Counted from the first letter of the stretch, positions 50,813-59,819 are shown. The stretch: DNA of 64,000 nt from an uncultured Eisenbergiella sp. (GCA_947630215.1 CANRGX010000002.1:1-64000); one strand, 5' to 3'. Numbers and translations: made by a program. The notes: generated from the letters alone by a model not told the origin.

Positions 50813-51577
50813 ATGAAAAAAGCGATGGTTCTGTTTTGTTATGCGCTGGCGGTCGTCTGCGTCGTTTATGCGGCGGGCGTGATTGCCACAGGGGCCGCGG
50901 GTACGCGGTTTTATCTGGTCTGGTTTTTGCTGGCGGCCGGTCTGGCAGGACTGGGATATGCCGTGCAAAGGAACGCTTTTGCCGCCTGGCCCCTTCCGGT
51001 CAGGGCGGTATGCCTGACCGTTTCAGGCGCAGGGCTGGCTTTGTTTTGTCTGGTGGAGGGACTGGTGCTGTCCCATTTTTCTGACAAAGGAGAAGCCAAT
51101 CTGGGATATTTGATTGTGCTGGGCGCGCAGATGAAAGAAAACGGGCCCAGCGTCGCGCTGGCCCGCCGGCTGGATCTGGCGGCGGCTTACCTGATGGAGA
51201 ACCCGGATACGATCTGCGTGGTTTCCGGCGGCCGGGGGAGCAACGAACCGATCAGCGAGGCGGAGGGAATGTCCGCCTATCTGGTGAAAAAGGGAATCGA
51301 TCCGGCGCGGATTGTGCTGGAGGAACAGTCCCATAACACCCTGCAGAACCTGGTCAATTCCCGGCGGCTGATTCCGGAGGGGGAGACGAAAGTGGGGGTG
51401 GTCACCAACCGGTTCCATGTGTATCGGAGCGTACAGCTGGCCAAAAGGCAGGGGTTTCCCCAGGCGGTGGGAATGGGGGCTGCGGTGAGCACCTACTTTA
51501 TTCCCAACAATATGCTGCGGGAGTTTTTCGGGGTGATGAAGGACTGGCTGCAGGGGAACATGCGGCTGATTGGGTGA
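50813..51577 (+). CDS. YdcF-like DUF218 membrane protein
   Basis: This 254-residue protein has three hydrophobic helices at the N-terminus and then a DUF218 domain: YLIVLGAQMKENGPSVALARRLD, VSGGRGSNEPISEAEGMSAYLVKKGI and EEQSHNTLQNLVNSRRLI, then VVTNRFHVYRSVQLAKRQGF. Relatives such as SanA/YdcF are linked to envelope permeability and vancomycin sensitivity; the reaction is not established. GGAGGGATTGAGG precedes the ATG at 50813. It stands alone. Confidence 0.87.
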   Translation: MKKAMVLFCYALAVVCVVYAAGVIATGAAGTRFYLVWFLLAAGLAGLGYAVQRNAFAAWPLPVRAVCLTVSGAGLALFCLVEGLVLSHFSDKGEANLGYLIVLGAQMKENGPSVALARRLDLAAAYLMENPDTICVVSGGRGSNEPISEAEGMSAYLVKKGIDPARIVLEEQSHNTLQNLVNSRRLIPEGETKVGVVTNRFHVYRSVQLAKRQGFPQAVGMGAAVSTYFIPNNMLREFFGVMKDWLQGNMRLIG

Positions 51578-51640
51578 AAAAAAAGAAGGAAGATAAAAAT
51601 TGGCTTTTGATTTTGGGGAAATGCCCGGGAAAGGTGAAGT

Positions 51641-52660
51641 ATGCCGCTTGAAATCGTACAAAACGACATTACAAAAATGAAGGTGGACGCGATTGTGAAC
51701 GCCGCCAATCAAACGCTGCTGGGCGGCGGCGGGGTCGATGGAGCGATTCATCGTGCCGCAGGACCGGGACTCCTTGCAGAGTGTCGGACGCTGGGCGGTT
51801 GTGAAACCGGCAGCGCAAAGATAACCGGCGCATATCATCTGCCCTGCAGGTACGTGATCCATACCGTGGGCCCCCGCTGGCGCGGAGGGATGTATGGAGA
51901 GCGCAATAAACTGATTTCCTGCTATCGCACCGCCCTTGCGCTCGCCAAAGAAAATCAGTGCATGACGGTGGCGTTTCCATTGATTTCCTCCGGCATTTAT
52001 GGCTACCCGAAAGCGCAGGCCCTGCAGATTGCCATTGATACCATCAGCGAGTTTCTTTTTGACAACGAGATGACCGTCTATCTCGTAATCTTCGATAAGG
52101 CTGCATATCAGATCAGCCAAAGGGTATTTCTGGAGCTTGCCAGGTACATTGACGATACCTATGTTGACGAGCATACCTCCAGCTACAGAGGGCGGATACA
52201 AAGCCTTCTTCTCGATGATGAATTGGAGTTTTTCCCGGAAGACACTGAAATGCTTGCACCTACCAGAGGCCGTCTGGAAGCGCCTGTTGCTTCTTCTCTT
52301 GAGGAAGCGATCAGCAGGATAGATGAGAGCTTTTCAGAAATGATTCTCCGAAAGATAGACGAGCGCGGCATCACGGATGTCCAATGCTATAAGAAGGCGA
52401 ATATCGACCGGAAACTGTTTTCAAAAATACGGAGCGACAGACTCTATAAGCCCAGCAAATCTACTGCCCTGGCGTTTGCCATTGCGCTTGAGCTCTCTCT
52501 TGACGAGACGCAGGAGATGCTGATGAAAGCGGGCTTTGCTCTTTCCCACAGCAATAAGTTTGATATTATCGTCGAATATTTCATCCGTCGCGGGAACTAT
52601 AATATTTTTGAAATCAACGAGGCGCTGTTTGCTTTCGACCAGAGCCTGTTGGGGGCATAA
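51641..52660 (+). CDS. Macro-domain protein with C-terminal HTH-like domain
   Basis: This 339-residue protein has an N-terminal macro domain of about 175 residues ([63 protein letters not shown]), complete with the Asn, Gly-rich loop and GIYGYP residues that bind ADP-ribose. It should remove O-acetyl-ADP-ribose or ADP-ribose marks. A C-terminal domain of about 110 residues ([68 protein letters not shown]) has an XRE-like helix pattern. AAAGGTGAAGT precedes the ATG. It starts the accessory island. Confidence 0.88.
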   Translation: MPLEIVQNDITKMKVDAIVNAANQTLLGGGGVDGAIHRAAGPGLLAECRTLGGCETGSAKITGAYHLPCRYVIHTVGPRWRGGMYGERNKLISCYRTALALAKENQCMTVAFPLISSGIYGYPKAQALQIAIDTISEFLFDNEMTVYLVIFDKAAYQISQRVFLELARYIDDTYVDEHTSSYRGRIQSLLLDDELEFFPEDTEMLAPTRGRLEAPVASSLEEAISRIDESFSEMILRKIDERGITDVQCYKKANIDRKLFSKIRSDRLYKPSKSTALAFAIALELSLDETQEMLMKAGFALSHSNKFDIIVEYFIRRGNYNIFEINEALFAFDQSLLGA

Positions 52661-52726
52661 GCCGTTCAAAGAAGGTATTATGCAAGTCGGTAAAAACAAC
52701 GAAATGATGTTGCAGGGAGGTATATG

Positions 52727-53494
52727 ATGCTTTCTGTTGTTAGCCTAAATCTAAACGATTTTGGTGGAATAAAGTATCATTTGATGGAATGCAAAAAAAC
52801 AAACAGGAATGGCGATGAAGTAATAGATTGGGATACATGGAAGGAATGTGTGGACAAACAGAAACCTTGTAATGCGATACTGCGCTATATAAGAAAAATC
52901 TATCCTTCCATCTTGGTGCTTCAAGAGTTTGAAGTCAATAATTCAGTGGAGCCTGAGCAGTTCGCTAAACAATTAAGTAAGGATAGCTACGAAATGATTA
53001 GTAATATGCCGGAACACAAGGCATCAATCACAGCGGTATTTGTTAAATCGGATATTAAATCAAAATGTGAGCTTTTGGAAAATCCTAACTTTTTGTCCGG
53101 ACGTTCCTGCGCTTTTCGAGTGGAAGATACTATTATTTATGGGACTCACGTCCCCCGAAAGGGAAAATCCAGAATACAAATCTTTTGGAATGAAATCGAG
53201 ACATTCTATAAAGATTATGCAGATGAGAAAACGCTACTGATTGGTGATTTTAACACGATTAACGAAGATAATAGGAAACGGTATAAAGATTTACTTCACG
53301 CTGGTTATGATATTTGGATCGAAAAAGGCTACGATGGCAGCATGCCGACTTGTGGCGATATGAGGATAGACATTGCGATTGCGTCTCCAAAATTATTACC
53401 ACTTGTGACAGACATAACAATTTGTCCCAGCTTGCTTTATAAAGGAATGACCGATCATGCAGCATTGATTGTAGAGATCAATGCAGGGGATTAA
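52727..53494 (+). CDS. Endonuclease/exonuclease/phosphatase-fold protein
   Basis: This 255-residue protein has the EEP fold: SVVSLNLNDFGG at the start, LVLQEFEVNN with the metal-binding Glu, THVPRKGKSR, LIGDFNTINED with the GDFN pair, and a terminal MTDHAALIVEI with the catalytic Asp-His. It would hydrolyse phosphodiesters of nucleic acids or lipids. The gene is distinctly AT-rich compared with its neighbours and the backbone, suggesting recent transfer. GGGAGG lies six bases before the ATG at 52727; an ATG at 52724 is a weaker alternative. Confidence 0.82.
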   Translation: MLSVVSLNLNDFGGIKYHLMECKKTNRNGDEVIDWDTWKECVDKQKPCNAILRYIRKIYPSILVLQEFEVNNSVEPEQFAKQLSKDSYEMISNMPEHKASITAVFVKSDIKSKCELLENPNFLSGRSCAFRVEDTIIYGTHVPRKGKSRIQIFWNEIETFYKDYADEKTLLIGDFNTINEDNRKRYKDLLHAGYDIWIEKGYDGSMPTCGDMRIDIAIASPKLLPLVTDITICPSLLYKGMTDHAALIVEINAGD

Positions 53495-53531
53495 TATGTC
53501 GAACTGACGAATCTTTGCCAAGATGATATGA

Positions 53532-53765
53532 GGTAGGAACAGGCAAGGGCAGACATACCCATTCTTACAGAAACGGGCGAACAAGTGTGTCCGTCCTCTT
53601 TCCGCTATTGCTTCCAAACTCCGATATGACAAATACACCGCCCTATGTGTTGAGTTGGAAACTGCCCCGGCATGTATCGACCATATTGCTGTCTCTGAGA
53701 AGTCTGTTAATGGGATGCCGGTGAGCATTGAGGAATGGAACTTAGAAAAAAATCTCCGGCCATAA
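53532..53765 (+). pseudogene. Remnant coding fragment, no start codon
   Basis: One forward frame is open from 53532, just after a TGA, to a TAA at 53763, giving 77 residues such as KLRYDKYTALCVELETA. It has no ATG near its beginning and no ribosome site. The frame looks protein-like, so it may be the 3' part of a decayed or transferred gene. The region 53495-53531 and 53766-53896 otherwise holds no gene. Confidence 0.35.
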
Positions 53766-53896
53766 AGGCATTATTGCAACAATCCATCCGCAAAAATAAT
53801 TGTCGCCTGCCATGCGACCAAACCGAATCTCGTTTGTCCGAAAATGTAGCTGTAAGGGAAACCAGACAGCTGCATTTTTTGAAGGAGGAAATCACC

Positions 53897-54544
53897 ATGA
53901 GAAAAAATCTGACAGAGATCGTTTTTATCCTTGATCGCAGCGGCTCCATGCAGGGACTTGAAGCCGACACCATCGGCGGCTTTAATTCTATGATTGAAAA
54001 GCAGAAGCAAGCGGGCGGCGACGCACTGGTCTCCACCGTCCTCTTTGATACTTTCTGCGAGGTACTGCATGATCGTGTGGACGTTCAGACAATCGGCCTG
54101 CTGACAGAAAAGGATTATTCCGTGCGCGGCTGTACCGCTCTGTTGGATGCAGTCGGCGGCGCAATCCATCACATTGGAAACGTCCACAAGTACGCAAGAG
54201 ACGAGGATGTGCCGGAGCACACGCTGTTTATTATCACTACGGATGGAATGGAGAACGCAAGCCGCCGTTATACAGGAGACAGGGTTAGACAGATGATCGG
54301 GCGGCAAAAGGAAAAATACGGTTGGGAATTTCTTTTTCTGGGCGCGAACATTGACGCCGTGGAAACCGCAAGCGATTTTGGCATCTCCGAAGACCGCGCC
54401 GTAAAGTTCCATTCTGACAGTCGTGGAACCCGGCTCAATTATGAAGTTTTGAGTGAGACCATCTGTAAAGTAAGGGCATCCCGCCCCATCACCAAAGAAT
54501 GGAAGAAACGTATTGAGGAAGACTATCTTGAAAGGGAAGAATAA
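53897..54544 (+). CDS. VWA-domain protein
   Basis: This 215-residue protein is a von Willebrand type A domain with the metal site IVFILDRSGSMQGLEADTIGGFNSM (D-x-S-x-S) and, later, TLFIITTDGMENASRRYTGD. No signal peptide is present. Such proteins act in metal-dependent protein contacts, often together with chelatases or tellurite-type proteins, but none lie here. AAGGAGGAAATCACC precedes the ATG. It sits in the accessory island between the fragment and the toxin-antitoxin pair. Confidence 0.88.
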   Translation: MRKNLTEIVFILDRSGSMQGLEADTIGGFNSMIEKQKQAGGDALVSTVLFDTFCEVLHDRVDVQTIGLLTEKDYSVRGCTALLDAVGGAIHHIGNVHKYARDEDVPEHTLFIITTDGMENASRRYTGDRVRQMIGRQKEKYGWEFLFLGANIDAVETASDFGISEDRAVKFHSDSRGTRLNYEVLSETICKVRASRPITKEWKKRIEEDYLEREE

Positions 54545-54557
54545 AATGAAAAATGTT

Positions 54558-54594
54558 ATCATATGATTGCAAATGAAATCAAAAGTGATATAAT
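54558..54594 (+). promoter_or_regulatory. Promoter and possible operator of the toxin-antitoxin pair
   Basis: TTGCAA (54567-54572) and TATAAT (54589-54594) are 16 bases apart. A ten-base palindrome, ATCATATGAT, at 54558-54567 overlaps the first element and could be the autoregulatory operator. Confidence 0.5.
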
Positions 54595-54624
54595 ATGAGA
54601 AAGGGGAAATAGGAGGCCCAATTT

Positions 54625-54906
54625 ATGGCAAATACGCTGGTTCAATTCCGCGCGGAGGAAACCGCACGACGCAAAGCAATCGACATTTGCGAAAGACTTG
54701 GGATAGACCTTCAGACATATTTGAGGATGTGTATGTCCAGGCTGATTCAGGAGAATGGGATTCCGTTCAGTATGAAGCTTGAGAAAGAGCCTGAAAACCG
54801 GGGACTTGCCGCGATGAAGGCTGCCAGCCGTATTGCGTCTGAAAACGGGATTTCTGAAATGACACTGGAGGAGATCAATGCGGAAATATCTGCGGCAAGA
54901 AAGTGA
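54625..54906 (+). CDS. RelB/DinJ-family antitoxin
   Basis: This 93-residue protein starts ANTLVQFRAEETARRKAIDICERLGID, the ribbon-helix-helix of RelB/DinJ antitoxins, followed by LQTYLRMCMSRLIQENGIPFSM. The C-terminal tail (EMTLEEINAEISAARK) would bind the toxin. AGGAGGCCCAATTT precedes the ATG. It probably represses its own promoter. The partner gene starts six bases after its stop. Confidence 0.85.
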   Translation: MANTLVQFRAEETARRKAIDICERLGIDLQTYLRMCMSRLIQENGIPFSMKLEKEPENRGLAAMKAASRIASENGISEMTLEEINAEISAARK

Positions 54907-54912
54907 GACAGC

Positions 54913-55344
54913 ATGAAATATTATGTGGTCATTGATACAAATGTTCTTGTTTCCGCCATGCTGAAATGGGATTCCGTACCCGGCAATGTACTGGAGCTTA
55001 CCTTTAACGGAACGATAGTTCCGCTTTTGAATATTTCTATTGTTCGTGAGTACAGAGAAGTTCTTAAAAGACCAAAATTTCACTTCACAGAGGACATCAT
55101 TGAGGGAGTGGTCGGAGAAATAGAGCGGCTCGGGATTTATATGGATGCGGATGAATTGGACATCCAATTTCCAGACCCGGAGGATCGAGTATTTTATGAA
55201 GTCGTTATGGAAGGGAGAAAATCAAAAGAAGCATATCTCGTGACCGGAAACAGAAGGCATTTTCCAGACAGATCTTTTGTGGTAACGCCAAGGCAGATGA
55301 TAGATATTCTGGTAGAAGATTACGAAAAACAGGAGACATATTAG
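54913..55344 (+). CDS. PIN-domain toxin, COG1569 type
   Basis: This 143-residue protein starts YVVIDTNVLVSAMLKWDS, the PIN first Asp motif, and continues with VREYREVLKRPKFHF (Glu), then FPDPEDRVFYEVVMEG and YLVTGNRRHFPDRSF with later acidic residues. PIN toxins are metal-dependent RNases, often cutting tRNA or rRNA. Pairing a PIN toxin with a RelB-type antitoxin is seen in mixed modules. AAGAAAGTGAGACAGC lies before the ATG. Confidence 0.85.
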   Translation: MKYYVVIDTNVLVSAMLKWDSVPGNVLELTFNGTIVPLLNISIVREYREVLKRPKFHFTEDIIEGVVGEIERLGIYMDADELDIQFPDPEDRVFYEVVMEGRKSKEAYLVTGNRRHFPDRSFVVTPRQMIDILVEDYEKQETY

Positions 55345-55449
55345 GATCAAACGATTACCGGTATCTTTTCATACCGCTTCCAGCACTCTGCAACCGCCGC
55401 CGCGATTTTGCGTCATATAGAATATCAGACAAAACAGGAGGGCAGAACA

Positions 55450-56763
55450 GTGAAGAAAAAGACAGCGATCATGATGGCAATTTTCCTGGGTATCGGGACG
55501 GCTTTCCTTGGCGGCTGCGCAAAAATGGAGGAAACGGACGAAACGCAGACGCAAAATCTGCAGACAGAGGACGCAGACCGGGAGGAGACGACAGAAGATA
55601 CCGGCGTCAATGCTTTTGCGTTCCGGCTGACCAGGGCCTGCCTGGAACAAAAGGAGGAGAAGGAGAATCTGCTGCTTTCCCCGTTTTCGGTCTGGCTGCC
55701 GCTGGCGGCGCTGACCAATGCCGCTGACGAGGCTGCACAGGCGGAACTGACGGAAGCGCTGGGCATGACGGGAAAGACGGCCGGCGAAATCAACGAGTGG
55801 GTTCTGGGCGCCAAAAGTGTGATGGAACGGGAGGAAGATGCAAAACAGGCCGCAGAGAGCGGCGTGTCTTTTGAAAGTCCGTTGAAAATTGCCGATGCCC
55901 TTTTCGTGGATGCCGGCGCCGTTCTGGACGGAGAGTTTGAACAGATTTTTGATACGTACTACCGGGGCAAGGTGTTTCAGGTGGATTTTGCCGGCAGGAC
56001 GCCGGATGGAGCGGATGCCGTAGGAAAGATCAACGACTGGGTGGAGGAACAGACCGGCGGGAAAGTGCGGGAGCTGGTTACCGGGTTCGACCCGCTCACC
56101 AGAGCGGCCATCGCGGACGCCATCTGTTTTTCGGACAGCTGGACGACGGAATTTTGGGAAGAAAATACGTACAGCGATACCTTTTACGGCGCGGCGGGCC
56201 AGGAGGAGGTGCCGTTTCTGTACCGGCAGTTCGACCGGCAGATCTATTATGAGGGAGAACACTATCAGGCCTGTGTGCTATTTACCCGAAGCGGCGGCGC
56301 CATGATTCTTCTGCTGCCGCAAGAGGGCACGACAGCGGAACAGGTGCTGGCGGATATGGATACGGCGGCCCTGCAGGACATTCTGGGAGCGGATCGGGCG
56401 ACCGTACAGCTCTCCCTGCCTAAGTTTCACCTGGAGAGCGGCCCTGTTTCTTTGTTGGAAACGCTTTCCCAGATCGGCGTACCGCTGACGGATCCCAATC
56501 ATCCGCATATCACGGGACTGGTACGGACAGAAGCACTTTTCCTTTCCCAGGTGGTTCAGAAGTCCATGCTGGAAGTGGATGAAAAGGGCCTGACCGCGGC
56601 CGCGGCCACCGTGGCGGGAATGGAGATGATGTCCGCTCCGGTGGAAATCGATCCGGTGGAAATGAAATGCGACCGGCCCTTCGCGTTTTTGCTGACGGCA
56701 GACAGCGGCGAGACAGACCCTGTCGTGCTGTTTTCCGGTGTGGTCAATCACATAGAAGAATAG
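55450..56763 (+). CDS. Serpin lipoprotein
   Basis: This 437-residue protein has a lipoprotein signal (KKKTAIMMAIFLGIGTAFLGGC with lipobox Cys) and then a serpin fold: NLLLSPFSVWLPLAAL, ADALFVDAGAVL, INDWVEEQTGGKVRELV, and the hinge EVDEKGLTAAAATVAG. The small-residue hinge is the mark of inhibitory serpins, with the reactive loop near AGMEMMSAPVEI and a C-terminal PFAFLLTADSGETDPVVLFSGVV. It should sit outside the membrane and trap a serine or cysteine protease by loop insertion. The start is GTG with GGAGGGCAGAACA. Target proteases are unknown; gut host elastases are a known target class of gut serpins. Confidence 0.92.
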   Translation: MKKKTAIMMAIFLGIGTAFLGGCAKMEETDETQTQNLQTEDADREETTEDTGVNAFAFRLTRACLEQKEEKENLLLSPFSVWLPLAALTNAADEAAQAELTEALGMTGKTAGEINEWVLGAKSVMEREEDAKQAAESGVSFESPLKIADALFVDAGAVLDGEFEQIFDTYYRGKVFQVDFAGRTPDGADAVGKINDWVEEQTGGKVRELVTGFDPLTRAAIADAICFSDSWTTEFWEENTYSDTFYGAAGQEEVPFLYRQFDRQIYYEGEHYQACVLFTRSGGAMILLLPQEGTTAEQVLADMDTAALQDILGADRATVQLSLPKFHLESGPVSLLETLSQIGVPLTDPNHPHITGLVRTEALFLSQVVQKSMLEVDEKGLTAAAATVAGMEMMSAPVEIDPVEMKCDRPFAFLLTADSGETDPVVLFSGVVNHIEE

Positions 56764-56822
56764 CCGGAGGACAACCGGCACGGCGGCCCGGCTCCTATGG
56801 AGAAACCTATGGGGAAAAAACG

Positions 56823-56850
56823 TTGACAAAGACAGGGGGAATGATATAAT
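56823..56850 (+). promoter_or_regulatory. Promoter of the REC-HD-GYP-GGDEF gene
   Basis: TTGACA (56823-56828) and TATAAT (56845-56850) match consensus exactly, spaced 16 bases, about 94 bases before the start. Confidence 0.88.
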
Positions 56851-56943
56851 TCAAGCATAGGGGAAAATGGTTCCGTATGCCGGAAAAAGGAGACAGGGCG
56901 GAACCAAAACAGGACAGTTCCTTCCGAATTGGGGAGGCAGGAT

Positions 56944-59037
56944 ATGCCGGAACAAAAGCGGGAAACCGAATTGAAGAAAGCAGACATTCTGATTGTGGGG
57001 GAAGACGCCGCCGGTTTGGAGCCGGTGGGACAGATTCTGACGCAGGATTACTGCGTCCTGTCTGCGCATGACGGCCGCCAGGCGTTTGAGTTGCTGGAGG
57101 AATATTCCTTCCGGCTTATTTTGCTGGATTATTCTGCGCCGGGAGGGGACAGGATTCTGTCCTGTCTGAAGGAAAATCCGGAGTGGAGCCGGATCCCTGT
57201 GATCGTGCTGACGGAAGATGTGACGGCGGAGACGGAGAAACATATTTTTGCCATGGGCGCGCTGGATTTTATCGGGAAACCGTATGTGCCCATGACCGTA
57301 AAACAGCGGGTGGAACGGATCCTGGAGCTGTACGGGCTCAGGCAGGAGATGGAGAGCCGGCTGGAAGAAAAGACCCGGATGCTGGAGCGGGTTTCCCTAA
57401 ATTCCATCATGGCCATTGCCAGTACCATTGACGCAAAGGACGCCTATACGTCCGGTCACTCCATGCGGGTCGCCAAATGTGCGTCGGCCATAGCCAGGCA
57501 ACTGGGATGGGACGATGAGAAGGTCCGCAATATTCAATATATCGGTCTTTTGCACGATATCGGCAAAATCGGTGTTCCGGATTCTATTCTGAACAAACCC
57601 GCCAGACTGACCGCAGAAGAATTTTCCCAGATAAAAAGGCACCCCCTTTTGGGGGCGGAGATCCTGAAAGATGTGCGGATGATCCCGGGCGTCGCCGACG
57701 GGGCGCGGTATCATCATGAAAGATATGACGGCGGAGGGTATCCTTACGGGCTCAAAGGGGAGGAAATTCCTTTGTGCGCCCGGATCATTGCGCTGGCGGA
57801 CACCTATGACGCCATGACCTCCAACCGCATTTACCGGGCCAGGCTGCCGCAGAAGCGGGTGATAGCCGAGTTTGAGCGCTGTTCGGGCACACAGTTTGAC
57901 CCGCAGCTGTGCGAACTTTTTGTCGGCATGCTGAAGCAAGGCTTCCATCTGCCGCAGGAGAACAGGAGACGGAAAGAAGAAGCGGCATCCGGCGAAAAAC
58001 AGAGACCGGAAAGAAAGATGGACAGGGAGCAGGAGAGGATAGCGGAGGAAAATGCGCTTCTGCTCAACCGGGTGCTGTCAGAGTACAGCCGGGGGAAAAA
58101 CGAAACCGATTCTTTGACCGGACTGCATAACCGGAGCTTCGGGGAGGCCAGAATTGACAGGCTGCTGGCGGAGGAGCGCCAGGGAACCTTCCTTCTTATC
58201 GATCTGGACGATTTCAAACGGGTAAACGATATGTACGGTCACCTGGTGGGTGACCGGGTGCTCAAGGTGCTGGCGTCTGTACTTTCCGGCCTGTCTGAGG
58301 AAAGGAATGAGGTCTGCAGGCTGGGCGGGGACGAATTTGTCCTGTTTTTGCCCGGCACCGTAGAGAAAGAGAACATAAAGAAGATCATTGGGCACGTGAT
58401 GGAGGATTTCGGTCAGGGGCTGGCCGGCATCGGCTCCCGGGAGATGACGCATCTTTCGGTCGGCGTGGCGCAGGGCCCGCAGGACGGCAGCCATTTCCTT
58501 CAGCTCTATTCTAATGCGGACAAAGCGCTTTACTATGTGAAGAAAAGCGGGAAAAACGCGTACAGCTTTTACCGGGAGGAACAGGCACAGGGGACTGTCA
58601 GGAAACCGGATACGGATCTGGTTCATATCCGCGATCTTCTGGAGGGCAGGATAAACCGGGACACCGGCGCTTTCAAGGTTCCTTATGAGGAGTTTGAAAA
58701 CCTGTACGCCTATCTGTCAAGATGCGTAAAGCGGAAAGGACAGCAGGTACAGACGCTTCTGTTTACGCTGGGAGACGGGGAAGGCTATCCGCAGGGCGGC
58801 GGGAACGAAGACGCCATGGCGGCGCTGGAGGTATCGGTGGCCTACTCTCTGCGTATGGTGGATGTGGGAAGCCGTTACAGCAGCCTGCAGTACATAGTGA
58901 TACTGGTGGACACCAACCTGGAAAACGGCAGGATGGTGGCGGAACGGGTGGTGAACCAGTTCTACAAAATTTATGGAGGAGGACAGACCCAGCTGTCCTA
59001 TGATATTCAGACCATGGTAGTAAACGGGGAAGCGTGA
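56944..59037 (+). CDS. REC - HD-GYP - GGDEF cyclic-di-GMP protein
   Basis: This 697-residue protein has a receiver domain at the start (ADILIVGEDAAGLE, LILLDYSAPGGDRI with the phosphorylated Asp, VIVLTEDV, GKPYVP with Lys), then an HD-GYP phosphodiesterase (DAYTSGHSMRVAKCASAI, LLHDIGKIGVPDSIL, YHHERYDGGGYPYGL), a coiled linker, and a GGDEF cyclase (DSLTGLHNRSF, LIDLDDFKRVNDMYGHLVGD, CRLGGDEFVLFLP). The last 140 residues are an extra domain I do not recognise. It could both make and break cyclic di-GMP under control of an unseen kinase. GGAGGCAGGAT precedes the ATG. Confidence 0.92.
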   Translation: MPEQKRETELKKADILIVGEDAAGLEPVGQILTQDYCVLSAHDGRQAFELLEEYSFRLILLDYSAPGGDRILSCLKENPEWSRIPVIVLTEDVTAETEKHIFAMGALDFIGKPYVPMTVKQRVERILELYGLRQEMESRLEEKTRMLERVSLNSIMAIASTIDAKDAYTSGHSMRVAKCASAIARQLGWDDEKVRNIQYIGLLHDIGKIGVPDSILNKPARLTAEEFSQIKRHPLLGAEILKDVRMIPGVADGARYHHERYDGGGYPYGLKGEEIPLCARIIALADTYDAMTSNRIYRARLPQKRVIAEFERCSGTQFDPQLCELFVGMLKQGFHLPQENRRRKEEAASGEKQRPERKMDREQERIAEENALLLNRVLSEYSRGKNETDSLTGLHNRSFGEARIDRLLAEERQGTFLLIDLDDFKRVNDMYGHLVGDRVLKVLASVLSGLSEERNEVCRLGGDEFVLFLPGTVEKENIKKIIGHVMEDFGQGLAGIGSREMTHLSVGVAQGPQDGSHFLQLYSNADKALYYVKKSGKNAYSFYREEQAQGTVRKPDTDLVHIRDLLEGRINRDTGAFKVPYEEFENLYAYLSRCVKRKGQQVQTLLFTLGDGEGYPQGGGNEDAMAALEVSVAYSLRMVDVGSRYSSLQYIVILVDTNLENGRMVAERVVNQFYKIYGGGQTQLSYDIQTMVVNGEA

Positions 59038-59091
59038 TTGGCTTTTGCAAAGGAAAGGCCTCGTTTCCCAAAAGGAAAACCGGCAAAAGGG

Positions 59092-59132
59092 ACGGTCATA
59101 TCCGGGGAGCAAAAACCGGATATGGCCGTTTT
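59092..59132 (+). terminator. Terminator after the REC-HD-GYP-GGDEF gene
   Basis: Arms 59092-59105 and 59116-59129 pair over 14 bases with one T-G pair around a ten-base loop, followed by TTTC. Confidence 0.8.
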
Positions 59133-59134
59133 CG

Positions 59135-59163
59135 TTGACTTCCTGCCGGAAAGAGAATATAAT
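59135..59163 (+). promoter_or_regulatory. Promoter of apt
   Basis: TTGACT (59135-59140) and TATAAT (59158-59163) are 17 bases apart, 58 bases before the apt start. Confidence 0.88.
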
Positions 59164-59221
59164 AATTCCGTATTGTTCGGAAAGAACCGTCGGATCTTTC
59201 CGGGAAAAGGGGTATAAACAA

Positions 59222-59746
59222 ATGAAAAAACTGGAAGAATATGTAAGGAGTATTCCGGACTTCCCGCAGAAGGGAATCATTTTCCGGGATGTGACCAGCG
59301 TGCTGGAGGATCCGGACGGCCTTCACCTGGCCATCGACACCATGAAGGGACTGGTGTCCGATCTGGAGTATGATGTGGTGGCGGGCGCGGAGTCCAGAGG
59401 GTTCATTTTCGGCGCGCCCATCGCGTATTCCGAGCATAAGCCTTTTGTTCTGATCCGCAAGAAGGGCAAGCTGCCCTGTGAAACGATTGCGCAGGAATAC
59501 GATCTGGAGTACGGCACGGCGGTGATTGAAATGCACAGGGATTCCGTGAAGCCGGGACAGAAGGTACTGATTGTAGATGATCTGATTGCCACAGGCGGCA
59601 CGACGAAAGCGATGATCCAGCTGGTGGAACAGCTGGGCGGAGAAGTTGTGGGCGTTGTGGTGCTCATTGAACTGGCGGGGCTGGAAGGCCGCAAACGTAT
59701 CGAAGGCTACCGGCTGGATGCCGCCATTACGTATCCCGGGAAATGA
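59222..59746 (+). CDS. apt: Adenine phosphoribosyltransferase
   Basis: This 174-residue enzyme converts adenine and PRPP to AMP. It begins VRSIPDFPQKGIIFRDVTSVLEDP, the typical Apt opening, and has VVAGAESRGFIFGAPIAY, VLIRKKGKLPCET and the PRPP loop VLIVDDLIATGGTTKAM. The AAAGGGGTATAAACAA ribosome site lies before the ATG. It heads an operon with the (p)ppGpp gene 73 bases on. Confidence 0.96.
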   Translation: MKKLEEYVRSIPDFPQKGIIFRDVTSVLEDPDGLHLAIDTMKGLVSDLEYDVVAGAESRGFIFGAPIAYSEHKPFVLIRKKGKLPCETIAQEYDLEYGTAVIEMHRDSVKPGQKVLIVDDLIATGGTTKAMIQLVEQLGGEVVGVVVLIELAGLEGRKRIEGYRLDAAITYPGK

Positions 59747-59819
59747 GAGAACGGACGCTTTTGACGGGGAAGGCGGCGGAAAGATAACGCAAAACGGGCG
59801 GACAGCTGAAGGTACAGGT

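Noticed and set aside
55359..55376. Small inverted repeat CGGTAT...ATACCG as a terminator of the toxin gene
   Set aside because: Only six base pairs and no T run, so it is too weak to call.
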